Below are positions 21,725-33,424 of a stretch of DNA of 64,000 nucleotides, one piece after another; positions within the stretch are counted from its first letter, which is position 1, and the number at the start of each line of letters is the position of its first letter. A model generated the notes under the pieces. That model searched no databases. It was not told where the DNA came from and was given only the letters and a program-made list of their open reading frames with translations. The translations under genes and the position numbers were made by a program. The stretch is from Pleodorina starrii (taxonomy: Eukaryota > Chlorophyta > Chlorophyceae > Chlamydomonadales > Volvocaceae): positions 5,166,001-5,230,000 of the forward strand of contig BRXU01000006.1 of the NCBI GenBank assembly GCA_030267565.1, in the 5' to 3' direction.

Positions 21725-24700
21725 AATAGCGTGTTTTAGGGTTAGGAAACTGGATTTTGGAATCTTGGGGGCTGGGCGGGGGTGGCTGGGAGTCCTGATT
21801 CCTATATCCGAGCGGTAGGGCGGTTCGGCGTTAATGGGGCTGCACGGCTTGCCGCTTGCAGTTCGTTGGATCATTTGTATATGGCATGCCATAGCGAATG
21901 GGGCGCGCGCACGACCGCCCGGGACGACCAGCAGGCATTGTGCATCAGGAGGTGTGTGCTTTGCCTGGTGAATGACGTTTCAATGATGCGGTTTGAATGA
22001 GCAATGCCTGGAGGGCTTGTTATGATGGGTTGCATGTTGGTGAGGTTGACGCTGTGAGGCCAATTTGTCAGGAGCAGGTTTGAACATTGTTCAAGCCTGT
22101 GTTATTTCCCGGCGTTACTGTTGTGCTGCACGTGCCTGAGGTTCTGTTGTGGCCGGAGCGTTGCTGGCGGTGCGGAGCTTACAATGAATGGAGCAGCCTA
22201 CGCCGTGGGTTATGTATTTAAAAGAGGTGGCGGTGTAGGTTATGTTTCATGTGTCGTCTGGCCGTTTTCGTGGCATGCCGTGTTGATTTCTCTTGATTGC
22301 GTGCAGGGCCCATGTGGGCGTATGGCGGGCGGGCTTTGTTGCTGGGATAGTGCATGGCTTTCCTGCATGGTGTATGTGTTAGTGTTATTTGTTAACATTA
22401 AGGATTTGACTCAGTGTGCGACGCATCGACCAGTCTTTTTGACTAGTTACTTTCGACGACGGGACCCGCGAGATGGCTGCTTCAGCCGCTGTGCGTCGCA
22501 GGGACACGTGGGGTGTCGCTTATGGGCGCCGTGTTGAGGACAAGCCGGATTCGGGATTCCTGCGGATTTGCGGTGTTTCGGCGCCGGTGCGTTCGCTGCC
22601 TGGCATGGTCCTGGGGTGCCTTTGAAACTTCGACGTGTTGCTGTTTGACTATGTCAGCACTCTCATGAACTTAATGTGTCCCGTTTTGGCCCGCATTTCC
22701 TCATTCTTCCTCAGGAGTTAGCTGAGGTGGCGGCCGCGACGGACACTTTGGCCAACGGCTTTCTGGACGACAGCTGGGCTTACGAGTTGTCTCTGTTGAC
22801 CGCGATACCGACTGCCACCGTGTACAACGTTTCATCCGCCGCTCATAACTGTGCCTTGCTGGCGTTGTGTTTGGGCGTGTACCGCAATGGCTTGGGCCGT
22901 GGAGACAGGGGCCGAGCTGCCCTCAAGGTGCGTTGTTGTTGCTGGCCACGTGAAAGCGCGCTTTGCCTGGACTGGTTTTTGGAGCTTTGTGTGACATGTC
23001 GTTTACGTTCTCTTTCCTTGGCGTTTTCGTTGCAGCCGATGTTGGAGTCTGCCGTCCGGGACCATGGCGTGGCGATGCGCCAGGCGTGCCTTCCGGTTGT
23101 GGAGGATCTCTATGATGCGGAGTTGGCCCGTCCCGAGTTGTTTCAGGACCCGGAGGTTTTGACGGTGCTTAAGGAAGCACTGTTGCAGCTGACTGGCCGT
23201 GCCGCCAATGCCGCGGGGGAGTCAACGTCGGATTTCTTGGCTCCTGACGCGCCCAAGATGTGGCTTGACCGGGTGTGCGGGCTGGCTCTTGATGTGGTGG
23301 TGCTGGAGTCCCCCGTGATAGACCCGTTCGATGTCGTGCCGCCGTCGTGGCCTGGCATCCGCGGGCGGTTATTGCTGTCGTCTACGTCCAAGAAGGCTTT
23401 GATTGAGGCACGCGAGGCGGCCCGACCGCCGGATGTTATGCCGCAGCCAGTGATTCTGGATGCTGCCCGGACCGTGGTGCTGATGTGCACGGCAAGCCAC
23501 TTCGGGCTGGTGACGCTGGGTGGGGCCGTCCTTGAGCTCGTGTATGACGTCGGCCTGCAGGGCGAGGACCTTCTAAGGCTGCCCCTCGTGAGCGTCAGGC
23601 TGCTGGCTGGCCAGGGCGACGGTGAGTGCAAGGCATCCAGGCGCTGTATGCTGTTTGCAAACGGGAGCCGTGGTCCCATGTCTGTCTTTTAGAATTTGCG
23701 GTATGCCATGCGTAATGTTCGTCGTTCGTTGTACTGCAGGGCGTACCACGTCACGTGCAAGCCCGCCAGGCAGCCCAGAGCGCGGTTTTGCAGCGGCGCC
23801 GCTGGGAACGATGTCAGGGAGCTTGCGTGGTGGCTCCCCGTCGGCGGCACGGGTGCCTGTTGCACGGCCGCCGTTGCCAACGCCTGCCAGCATTGCTGCC
23901 GTCGACAATGCTTTGGGTAAGTTTGGGGCCGTTGACATAGCCACCGGAAGGGTGCCAACAGTAGATTACGGTTGCTTTATGGCAATGTTGTGTATGCAGG
24001 CGAGTACGCCGCGGTGAACAGGATGATGCGGGCGTACGTGGACAGCTCGGCACGTGCATCCGGTGCAGCAAGTCGTCAGAAGGACATGAACGCGGCCGAT
24101 AGCTCGGCCGGTGCGCACGACAGCAGAGGTGAGGTGTTTGATTGCCCACCGCGGGACAGTGTCTTGTTGAGGTTTGGCTTGTTGTTCGCGAGTTGTAAGC
24201 CACTTGAATGGTGGGTTGCAGGTGCGTCGACAGCCTCCCCAGTGTCTGGCACGGGCTTGGGTCCGCGTACGACGGTGCCCGTTACCCCAGGCAAAGCGCC
24301 GAGTAGCTCGAGTGAGTCTTTCGGCTTTTACGTACTGCTGGGTGGTATCATTTCTTTTTGTCCAATACGTATAATTTTTGGATGCCGTGCAGGGCATGCC
24401 GGGGCCCCAGCATCAGTTTCACCACCGGCCGGCAAGCCCGGTGTGGTGGAGCCGTCGTCCATGCACGGTGCTGCTGGATCGCCGCAGGGCGCGAAGGGAA
24501 AGCGGACCCAAGCGCCCGGGCCCGAGCCCTCGTCGAGCCCAGCCATCCCGCAGCACAAGGCCGCACGGACTGCTCAGGGCTCGGTCCCATCAGGTGGGCG
24601 TGCAGCACGGCGTGAGCAGCACATGATTATTTCGGCCGATTGTTCTGTTTGTGCGGTTGTCAGCAGAGAAGTTAAACTTGATGATGCCAGGGTTCGTTAA

Positions 24701-26205
24701 GGTGTGTTTGTGGTGGGGGAGGTGCAAACGGCTTTGATGATGTGTCGCAGGTGCGCCGAGCGCCTCCCCGGTCGTTGGCACTGGCCTGGGACCACGGACG
24801 ACGGTGCCCTGTACGCCTGCCAATGTGCCCAGCACTTCGGGTGAGTCGCTGGGTCGACTCGGTTTGCAGTCTGTCTTTCAGTGCTTATGTTGATCTGTTA
24901 TATTTTCAATGCAGGGCCCGGCGTGACCCCGGCTGCAGCCTCGGCAGCGACCGGCAAGCCCGGCGTGGCGGAGCAGCGTTCAAATGTTGGTGCAACTGGA
25001 GTGCCCCACGGCGCAAGTGGGAAGCGGTCCCCGGCGAGTGGGCCGCAGGCTTCCTCGGCCCAACCAAGCTTGCAGCACAAGGTTGCACGAGTGGCTGAAG
25101 GCACGGTCCCGGCAGGTCAGTATGTCGTGCGTATAGCTGGAAATCGTTTGGCGTACGTGGAAGTACGCCGCTTTGCTAATGATTGGTTGCACGCTATGTG
25201 TGCAGGATCATGTGACGGTCTTACGAAGGAAGCGGCTCGTATCGTACGCAAGCCGGTCGGGCGGTTCGTCGGGGAAGAACTCATGTCCAATCAGCCCGGT
25301 GAGAATTATTGCCTGTTGGCCGGCAGCTTAGTGGCCTTTTTGTTTGTCAATCTGTGCTTTTCTGACTGCCGGGTTGGTTGCAGTGGTCTCCATGGCGGCG
25401 CCACTTCGAGCATTGGGACCGGATGGAGGCAGTGCCAAGTTGCAAGGTCCGGGGCGCGGTGCTGCCGCCAAGTTTACTGATGGTGAACCGGCCGCGCAGG
25501 CGGTTGCCACGGGCCGAAAAGGTGCGTTGTGCATTGCCGTCGAGTTGCCCACGTGTCGTGTGCATTTGTGTGGCTTGGCGTTGCGAACGCAGTACGATTT
25601 TGAGCAATTTTGTGCAATTCTGTATAGGAGCTCATCCGGTGCCCGGAAGCACTGCCGCGGTCCCAACTGCGGCGGGAGCGAAGAAGGTTGTACGGCAGGA
25701 GGCGGCGGCGGTGCAAGAGGCCATGGAGGATGACGATGCTGATCTCGAGGATGCTGCGGGTCTGGACGGTAAGCCTGAGCGGGGTCGCCGTGATGCTGGC
25801 TGTCAGTTTGTGGAATGTATTCGTTACGTGCGTTTTGCCCAAAGGAGCTGTTTTGTTTAGGGCCTGAAGATGCCGATTGGCGGGGAATTACTTTGAGAGA
25901 TCATAACATCCCTGTTTGCTCCCTTGGGTGAATGGATGCAACTGCAGGTGAGGGTGTGCCGTTTGTACCCGGCAGTCAGCAGTCTGTGGAGTTTGTGCTG
26001 GAAGTCCAGGGCTGTGCTGGCCCTCGCCCTGCCAATCCTGTGCTGCGCCTAGACGACAGCAGCTCAAGTGATTCGGATGATGCAGGTAGGTAGTGGGTAT
26101 ATCAAGCCGTGCTACGGAGGGATAAGGCGGGCGGAGGGGACATGTTCGGCGGGGTTGCGTGTAGCATGCAAGGTAATGTAGCAGTCGCAGTTCTTGAAGG
26201 TGGTA
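21725..26205 (+). repeat. 4480-bp tandem duplication, complete unit
   Basis: Starts at AATAGCGTGTTTTAGGG and runs to the start of the second copy near 26205. It carries a multi-exon gene. The two copies are nearly identical by eye: one substitution was noticed (ATG at 23258 versus TTG at 27738, Met to Leu). Confidence 0.88.
22473..26085 (+). CDS. Unrecognised multi-exon gene, copy 1, with symmetric phase-1 exons
   Basis: Proposed exons: 22473-22586 (ATG, ending GVSAP), 22715-22927, 23036-23621, 23740-23916, 24000-24128, 24222-24311, 24393-24593, 24751-24840, 24915-25115, 25206-25298, 25384-25521, 25628-25768, 25948-26085. All have gt...ag borders. Exons 2-3 encode an ordered helical region (ELAEVAAATDTLANGFLDDS, later DPEVLTVLKEALLQLTG and VILDAARTVVLM). 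From the third exon's end every intron is phase 1, and all later exons are multiples of 3. They encode Gly/Ser/Pro/Ala-rich segments, then an acidic stretch (EAMEDDDADLEDAAGLDG). Exon pair 90+201 bp (24222, 24393) is repeated as 90+201 bp (24751, 24915). The last visible exon ends in a donor (gtaggt), but the 3' exons are missing because the second unit starts at 26205. No family recognised. Confidence 0.62.
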
Positions 26206-29200
26206 ATAGCGTGTTTTAGGGTTAGGAAACTGGATTTTGGAATCTTGGGGGCTGGGCGGGGGTGGCTGGGAGTCCTGATTCCTATATCCGAGCGGTAGGG
26301 CGGTTCGGCGTTAATGGGGCTGCACGGCTTGCCGCTTGCAGTTCGTTGGATCATTTGTATATGGCATGCCATAGCGAATGGGGCGCGCGCACGACCGCCC
26401 GGGACGACCAGCAGGCATTGTGCATCAGGAGGTGTGTGCTTTGCCTGGTGAATGACGTTTCAATGATGCGGTTTGAATGAGCAATGCCTGGAGGGCTTGT
26501 TATGATGGGTTGCATGTTGGTGAGGTTGACGCTGTGAGGCCAATTTGTCAGGAGCAGGTTTGAACATTGTTCAAGCCTGTGTTATTTCCCGGCGTTACTG
26601 TTGTGCTGCACGTGCCTGAGGTTCTGTTGTGGCCGGAGCGTTGCTGGCGGTGCGGAGCTTACAATGAATGGAGCAGCCTACGCCGTGGGTTATGTATTTA
26701 AAAGAGGTGGCGGTGTAGGTTATGTTTCATGTGTCGTCTGGCCGTTTTCGTGGCATGCCGTGTTGATTTCTCTTGATTGCGTGCAGGGCCCATGTGGGCG
26801 TATGGCGGGCGGGCTTTGTTGCTGGGATAGTGCATGGCTTTCCTGCATGGTGTATGTGTTAGTGTTATTTGTTAACATTAAGGATTTGACTCAGTGTGCG
26901 ACGCATCGACCAGTCTTTTTGACTAGTTACTTTCGACGACGGGACCCGCGAGATGGCTGCTTCAGCCGCTGTGCGTCGCAGGGACACGTGGGGTGTCGCT
27001 TATGGGCGCCGTGTTGAGGACAAGCCGGATTCGGGATTCCTGCGGATTTGCGGTGTTTCGGCGCCGGTGCGTTCGCTGCCTGGCATGGTCCTGGGGTGCC
27101 TTTGAAACTTCGACGTGTTGCTGTTTGACTATGTCAGCACTCTCATGAACTTAATGTGTCCCGTTTTGGCCCGCATTTCCTCATTCTTCCTCAGGAGTTA
27201 GCTGAGGTGGCGGCCGCGACGGACACTTTGGCCAACGGCTTTCTGGACGACAGCTGGGCTTACGAGTTGTCTCTGTTGACCGCGATACCGACTGCCACCG
27301 TGTACAACGTTTCATCCGCCGCTCATAACTGTGCCTTGCTGGCGTTGTGTTTGGGCGTGTACCGCAATGGCTTGGGCCGTGGAGACAGGGGCCGAGCTGC
27401 CCTCAAGGTGCGTTGTTGTTGCTGGCCACGTGAAAGCGCGCTTTGCCTGGACTGGTTTTTGGAGCTTTGTGTGACATGTCGTTTACGTTCTCTTTCCTTG
27501 GCGTTTTCGTTGCAGCCGATGTTGGAGTCTGCCGTCCGGGACCATGGCGTGGCGATGCGCCAGGCGTGCCTTCCGGTTGTGGAGGATCTCTATGATGCGG
27601 AGTTGGCCCGTCCCGAGTTGTTTCAGGACCCGGAGGTTTTGACGGTGCTTAAGGAAGCACTGTTGCAGCTGACTGGCCGTGCCGCCAATGCCGCGGGGGA
27701 GTCAACGTCGGATTTCTTGGCTCCTGACGCGCCCAAGTTGTGGCTTGACCGGGTGTGCGGGCTGGCTCTTGATGTGGTGGTGCTGGAGTCCCCCGTGATA
27801 GACCCGTTCGATGTCGTGCCGCCGTCGTGGCCTGGCATCCGCGGGCGGTTATTGCTGTCGTCTACGTCCAAGAAGGCTTTGATTGAGGCACGCGAGGCGG
27901 CCCGACCGCCGGATGTTATGCCGCAGCCAGTGATTCTGGATGCTGCCCGGACCGTGGTGCTGATGTGCACGGCAAGCCACTTCGGGCTGGTGACGCTGGG
28001 TGGGGCCGTCCTTGAGCTCGTGTATGACGTCGGCCTGCAGGGCGAGGACCTTCTAAGGCTGCCCCTCGTGAGCGTCAGGCTGCTGGCTGGCCAGGGCGAC
28101 GGTGAGTGCAAGGCATCCAGGCGCTGTATGCTGTTTGCAAACGGGAGCCGTGGTCCCATGTCTGTCTTTTAGAATTTGCGGTATGCCATGCGTAATGTTC
28201 GTCGTTCGTTGTACTGCAGGGCGTACCACGTCACGTGCAAGCCCGCCAGGCAGCCCAGAGCGCGGTTTTGCAGCGGCGCCGCTGGGAACGATGTCAGGGA
28301 GCTTGCGTGGTGGCTCCCCGTCGGCGGCACGGGTGCCTGTTGCACGGCCGCCGTTGCCAACGCCTGCCAGCATTGCTGCCGTCGACAATGCTTTGGGTAA
28401 GTTTGGGGCCGTTGACATAGCCACCGGAAGGGTGCCAACAGTAGATTACGGTTGCTTTATGGCAATGTTGTGTATGCAGGCGAGTACGCCGCGGTGAACA
28501 GGATGATGCGGGCGTACGTGGACAGCTCGGCACGTGCATCCGGTGCAGCAAGTCGTCAGAAGGACATGAACGCGGCCGATAGCTCGGCCGGTGCGCACGA
28601 CAGCAGAGGTGAGGTGTTTGATTGCCCACCGCGGGACAGTGTCTTGTTGAGGTTTGGCTTGTTGTTCGCGAGTTGTAAGCCACTTGAATGGTGGGTTGCA
28701 GGTGCGTCGACAGCCTCCCCAGTGTCTGGCACGGGCTTGGGTCCGCGTACGACGGTGCCCGTTACCCCAGGCAAAGCGCCGAGTAGCTCGAGTGAGTCTT
28801 TCGGCTTTTACGTACTGCTGGGTGGTATCATTTCTTTTTGTCCAATACGTATAATTTTTGGATGCCGTGCAGGGCATGCCGGGGCCCCAGCATCAGTTTC
28901 ACCACCGGCCGGCAAGCCCGGTGTGGTGGAGCCGTCGTCCATGCACGGTGCTGCTGGATCGCCGCAGGGCGCGAAGGGAAAGCGGACCCAAGCGCCCGGG
29001 CCCGAGCCCTCGTCGAGCCCAGCCATCCCGCAGCACAAGGCCGCACGGACTGCTCAGGGCTCGGTCCCATCAGGTGGGCGTGCAGCACGGCGTGAGCAGC
29101 ACATGATTATTTCGGCCGATTGTTCTGTTTGTGCGGTTGTCAGCAGAGAAGTTAAACTTGATGATGCCAGGGTTCGTTAAGGTGTGTTTGTGGTGGGGGA

Positions 29201-29390
29201 GGTGCAAACGGCTTTGATGATGTGTCGCAGGTGCGCCGAGCGCCTCCCCGGTCGTTGGCACTGGCCTGGGACCACGGACGACGGTGCCCTGTACGCCTGC
29301 CAATGTGCCCAGCACTTCGGGTGAGTCGCTGGGTCGACTCGGTTTGCAGTCTGTCTTTCAGTGCTTATGTTGATCTGTTATATTTTCAAT
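26206..29390 (+). repeat. 4480-bp tandem duplication, truncated second unit
   Basis: Matches 21725-24910 and stops exactly where a 47-bp palindrome begins (29391). The remaining 1.3 kb of the unit is absent. Confidence 0.88.
26953..29320 (+). pseudogene. Unrecognised multi-exon gene, copy 2, 3'-truncated
   Basis: Exons corresponding to the first eight of copy 1: 26953-27066, 27195-27407, 27516-28101, 28220-28396, 28480-28608, 28702-28791, 28873-29073, 29231-29320. The next intron is interrupted 70 bp after the donor at 29321. The acceptor and all later exons are replaced by the palindrome and unrelated sequence. The palindrome itself starts cctacagggc, which could act as a substitute acceptor (tacag then GGC), but no continuing frame was established. 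Probably non-functional, unless a fusion transcript is made. Confidence 0.5.
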
Positions 29391-29437
29391 CCTACAGGGC
29401 GGGGCCCCCCTGGGCGCTTCGCGCTGGGGCCCCGCCC
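29391..29437. repeat. 47-bp GC-rich palindrome, copy 1
   Basis: Begins CCTACAGGGCGGGGCCCC and ends GGGGCCCCGCCC, followed by six A. The outer arms GGGCGGGGCCCC/GGGGCCCCGCCC pair perfectly, and an inner GCGC-TTC-GCGC hairpin sits in the loop. An identical 47-bp copy in the same orientation is at 39183-39229. Confidence 0.9.
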
Positions 29438-29497
29438 AAAAAAGGAAAGGTGTGTTTTTTACGGTTGGTACACGCACGCACGCTCCGTCGCTTGCAG

Positions 29498-30701
29498 GTC
29501 GGCATCCCCTCCTATGACTACAAGGGCCACCGGAATGTGCTGAACCGGACGGGTTTTACCATGGACTTCACATTGGTACGTGCGGATCTGTCCTTGCACA
29601 GCTGGCCTGGATGTGCGCATTCGTTGCGGATAGGGCCTGAATGCTTTCCCTGCCAGATAGATAATGCCCTCCCCTCGCATCCTTACTGGATTTCGGCTTG
29701 CTACGTAATAACGTATGATAACGAAGACCTTTCCGGAACCTATCGATGTAAACCCTCGCAGCTGTTCGACTACGACTACCTGGCACGTCAGCGGAGTGTC
29801 GTACTTCTAGACGATCACCTGGCGTCCGGTTGGGACGGTAAACTGGACGCCGTCGTGGTGTTCCGTGATCAAAACCGACTGAAATCCGTAAGTGGCTGAT
29901 GCCAGCTGCCAAGCGTCATCATCAGGGCTGTGCAGCGACGGAGCCCCGCTCGATCGTTGATTATACCTAGCTACCGATCCTGCCGATTTAAATGCATACG
30001 GGAGTGGTAATTTAGGCATAACAATGGGGTCAAGGAGGGAAAAGGCAAGCAGGAAGGAGCGGCCAGTACGTATCAGGCGGAAGCTAGCCAAATAGTGTTA
30101 TTAGTAGTGCGTGTGCAAGGTCTCCGCCGTGTGCTTGCTTTATTGGCTGCAAATAAAGGCTTGCTAATATTGTTGACGGGATTATCTACGGGCTCATCAG
30201 AAAAAATATACATCTCAAATGTCTAAAGTTATTTGGGCAAAAAGATATTATATCCTAAGATGGCAAGTAAGCCTGGTGTGGATGCCTACAGTGCACAGGT
30301 GCGTGAACGCTTCATCCAGCGAGCAGCTATGTAGCATTTGTAAGTAAAATTGATGTCTTTCTTCACCTGACAACAAAAACGAACGTAGACGACGTGCGTG
30401 TACAAACGAATGGCTCGCATCTCCGTCCCCGACGACTTTTGTGCCCTCGCTGTGTCTACCTCCTGTCCTTGCTTAGTGGGACCAGCCTCACCCCAAGGTA
30501 ACGATGGACGGCGCCAAGGTCATCGACTATGGCAAAACTTACATCAATTGCGACAAGAATGGCATCGCTGAACTCGCCAGGCTGATCGAGCCGTACATCA
30601 ACGTCGGATTCGTCATTTTCTTGAACACCAACTTAAAGGCTGGACATGGGTTGGTCCCGAACCAAGGACCCACTGACATGTGCAGCGAAGCATACTACAA
30701 G
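29498..30701 (+). CDS. Unrecognised gene, two internal exons
   Basis: Two phase-0 exons are supported: 29498-29887 (acceptor cttgcag, begins VGIPSYDYKGHRNVLNRTGF, ends RDQNRLKS before gtaagt) and 30477-30701 (acceptor cttag, begins WDQPHPKVTMDGAKVIDYGK, ends CSEAYYK before gtgtga). The translation looks like folded protein (WISACYVITYDNEDLSGTY, LIEPYINVGFVIFLNTNL), but no family is recognised. First and last exons were not found. It lies between the broken gene copy and the retroelement. Phase 0 at its left border does not match the phase-1 introns of the duplicated gene, so it is probably not its 3' end. Confidence 0.42.
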
Positions 30702-31169
30702 GTGTGATCGATGGCATATTTTGGGGCCGGGCGGGTGGACTTGTGGAACAACAATGACGACTGAACAATCGGGCATTGCGTGTGCCGGATGCATGGGGAG
30801 GGATTTTGACCTCCTAAAACTAGAGATAACAAGAACGGTTAGTTCAAGCGCAACGTGCATGGGAAGCATTTATGCCTTCATGATGAGATGGCTTTATTCA
30901 CCATTCCGCACGCACGCAGGTGAATACAGGTAGTACAGGTTGGATTGTGTGAGGCCCACCCAGTCCGAAGCCATTACTTCCTCATGAACGATGACAAGAT
31001 AATAATGACATCATAATAATGACATCATTGCACACCACCTACGCCGAGCCTGCCTGCCGCCGTAGTATGATCGTCGGTTATTATTGCTGCGCCCCCACCC
31101 AAGACGGACCCCATTCGCGACCTTCTTCGTTCAAACATTAATCCGCGTGCGTGCCCCAGCAGGTGAACG
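30702..31169. other. Stretch to the left of the retroelement, nothing recognised
   Basis: No supported exon was seen. A short local tandem of ataatgacatcat-type words occurs around 31000-31030. Confidence 0.4.
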
Positions 31170-31199
31170 CCAATATTTAGTTTGGGTTCTCCACCGCCC
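31170..31199. repeat. 30-bp direct repeat, left copy
   Basis: CCAATATTTAGTTTGGGTTC followed by TCCACCGCCC. Identical to 33883-33912. The pair brackets the inverted recombinase cassette and fits the split direct repeats of PAT/Kangaroo-type elements. Confidence 0.85.
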
Positions 31200-31494
31200 T
31201 ATGGGTGGGTGGGTGGGGTCGCGACTGGTCCGCAAGCTGTAAGCCTTGGGTTCGGAGCAACGGTAAGAGTAATCAGAAACGCTGCCTCGATCACCGCGGA
31301 TGTAAACTTAATCCGCGTATTGCCGCTCGCGTCGGTCGCCGAGAGCGTTACTCAGGAGCGTTTCGCGCGGGTTCTCGCCATGCTTTCCCGGCCCTGTTCG
31401 TCCTCTGGTGGTTCCCTATCGCTAAATTTGGGTTCTTGCATGACTGCTGAATGCGCGCGTGCGCGCCGCGCGCTGGCTGGTTCGTTCTCCGCAG

Positions 31495-33424
31495 GCGACC
31501 GGCGCGCCTGCCGGTCCCGTCTATGGCTCGCTGGGGTGGCCGCTGCCCGTCCACCCACCGCCCGGCTATGTAAGTGTCGCCTTCGCCGTGGGTGCCCCGC
31601 CGGTTCGTCTGGCACGCGGCTCTGGCCAGCGAAGGCCTGTCCGTGTCCCCCCTTCACGGTCTGCTCGTTCCAGCCTGTCCCAGATATCCCGGGCTGCTTA
31701 ACCATTTCCCCTGTCGGTCATCCCTTCTGGGCCCCCGCCTCGTGCCCTTCTGTCGGGCCCGCAGGCGCCCGGCGTTCCCATGGGCCCCAGCTATAGCCCC
31801 CTGGGGTGGTCGCTGCCTCTCGGCTCTCCTCCCGGCTACGTAAGTGCGGCTCGCCCCGCCATGACTCGGCCGGTTCTTTCCGTCTCGCCGCTTTAGGCTA
31901 ACGTGGTCCTGCTGGGTTATCGCCAACCTTTCCTCGGGTCTGCCTCTTCCCCTTCTCTCGCCCAGTGCGTGCTGCGCGACTATCCGTCCATGCGTCTCCG
32001 AGGCGCTGAACCCCCCCCCCACGGCGTCCCTTCGGCCGCAGGCGTCGGTCGCTATTCCCTCTCTTCCGCCCGCGGTGTTCCCGTCGCCCGTAGCCCCGAG
32101 CGCGCCTTTCGGTTCTCCTCTCGCGGGCGTAACCAGCGCGGTAAGTCGGGTGTTGCCAGGCTGACAGCTCGGTGCAGCGCCCGACCCAACGCCCGTTGTT
32201 GTCGCGCAGGTGGCGCCAACGCTGGGTGTCGCTGGTGGTCGGTTGGCCCGGGTGGTCGCGCAGCTCCCTCCCAGCCTGCCGGTCCCGGCGCCCGAGCAGG
32301 ACCGAATCTACCAGGAAGGCCTGGCGACGGCCGAGCGGATGCTGTTGGGTGCTCTGGCCCCTTCCACCGTTCGCCGGCAGGACGGCGCCGCCCGTGAGTT
32401 CCTGAGCTGGCTGGACCGCTGCGGGCGGGGCCGGTCCTGGGCGAACTGCACTCCGGATGACATCCTCGTGTTCATGGTGGCACACTGGCTACCTAACCAC
32501 TGCTCTCGCGGGGGCGGGCCCGCCGGCCCGGCCGCGGTCAAGAGCTGTCTCTCGGCCCTCAGCGGTTTCTTTGGTCGGGCGGGGCGTGGCGGACGCTACG
32601 ACGCCGCCACCGGGCTCGGCAATCCCTGCGATTCTGTGTGGGTGGAGGACTTCCGAACGGCCTACCAGCGCACGCGGGTGGCCGCCGGCTACACTGAGCT
32701 GTCGGCCGTGCCACTGCGGTACGACAAGTACCGTTCGCTGGTGCTGTACCTGTGGCGACAGGTGGAGGCGGCTCCCAACTCGCTGGAGCGGGTGGTGCTG
32801 TTGCGGGACTTGCTGTGCGTGCTGCTGCTCTGGCAGACCTCGGTCCGGGGCCACGATGTGGGCAAGCTGGGGCTGGGTGACTTCGTCGACCCCGCTCGGC
32901 CCGACTTGCCGTACGACGGTTTCCCGCTACCGCCGCCCTGGTCGTGGGGCGCGGCGGTGGGGCCCACGCTGTGCTTCCGGGAGCGGGGCACGAAAACTTA
33001 CAAGCTGGCGCGCGCCCCTCCGGTGTGGCTCCTGCCTAACGCCATCGAGCCGGCCTTCTGCGTCCCGCGGACGCTGGCTTTCTACCAGTGGTGCTGCGGC
33101 CGGCCGGACTCTCCGCCCGGGGGCGCTATCACGGACCTGCTTTTCCGTCCCCTGACGGAGGACCAGCGGGGTTTCAAGCCTAGCGCCCTCCAGAGCGCGA
33201 CCCTGGCGGCCCGCATCCGCAAGCACCTGGTCGACGCCGGTCTGTACGAAAACGAGACCGTGCACAGCTTCCGCCGGGGTGCATTGCAGGCGGCGGCGGC
33301 GGCCGGCGGGTCCACCTCTGCCCTCCTGGATTTCGCGCAGCTGCGGAGCACCGTTACCTTGGCGCGGTACCTGGACCGATCCCGCCACGAGCCGGATGAG
33401 CGGAACGTGCGGCCCCGCCTGTGA
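31495..33424 (+). CDS. Tyrosine recombinase of the DIRS-like element (spliced)
   Basis: The recombinase integrates circular cDNA of DIRS-order elements without an integrase. The main exon 32210-33424 contains the catalytic set, counted from its first codon: Arg213 (TSVRGHDVGKL), His352 and Arg355 (HSFRRGALQ), and nucleophile Tyr387 (LARYLDRS). Upstream are three likely phase-0 exons with good borders: 31495-31569 (75 bp, ends PPPGY), 31765-31839 (75 bp, ends SPPGY, paralogous to the first), and 32042-32140 (99 bp, Pro-rich). The first coding exon was not located. The main exon begins with GTG after cgcgcag and has no ATG there, which supports splicing. Stop TGA at 33422-33424. Lies convergent to the RT frame. 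Confidence 0.82.

Noticed and set aside
21738..21750. GTTTTAGGGTTAGG at the start of the 4480-bp unit as telomere sequence
   Set aside because: Only one to two telomere-like words are present; too short to be more than chance.
22121..22537. 138-codon frame upstream of and overlapping the first exon of the duplicated gene (also at 26601-27017)
   Set aside because: Cys/Gly-rich chance frame crossing the proposed exon 1 in another phase; its repetition only reflects the 4480-bp duplication.
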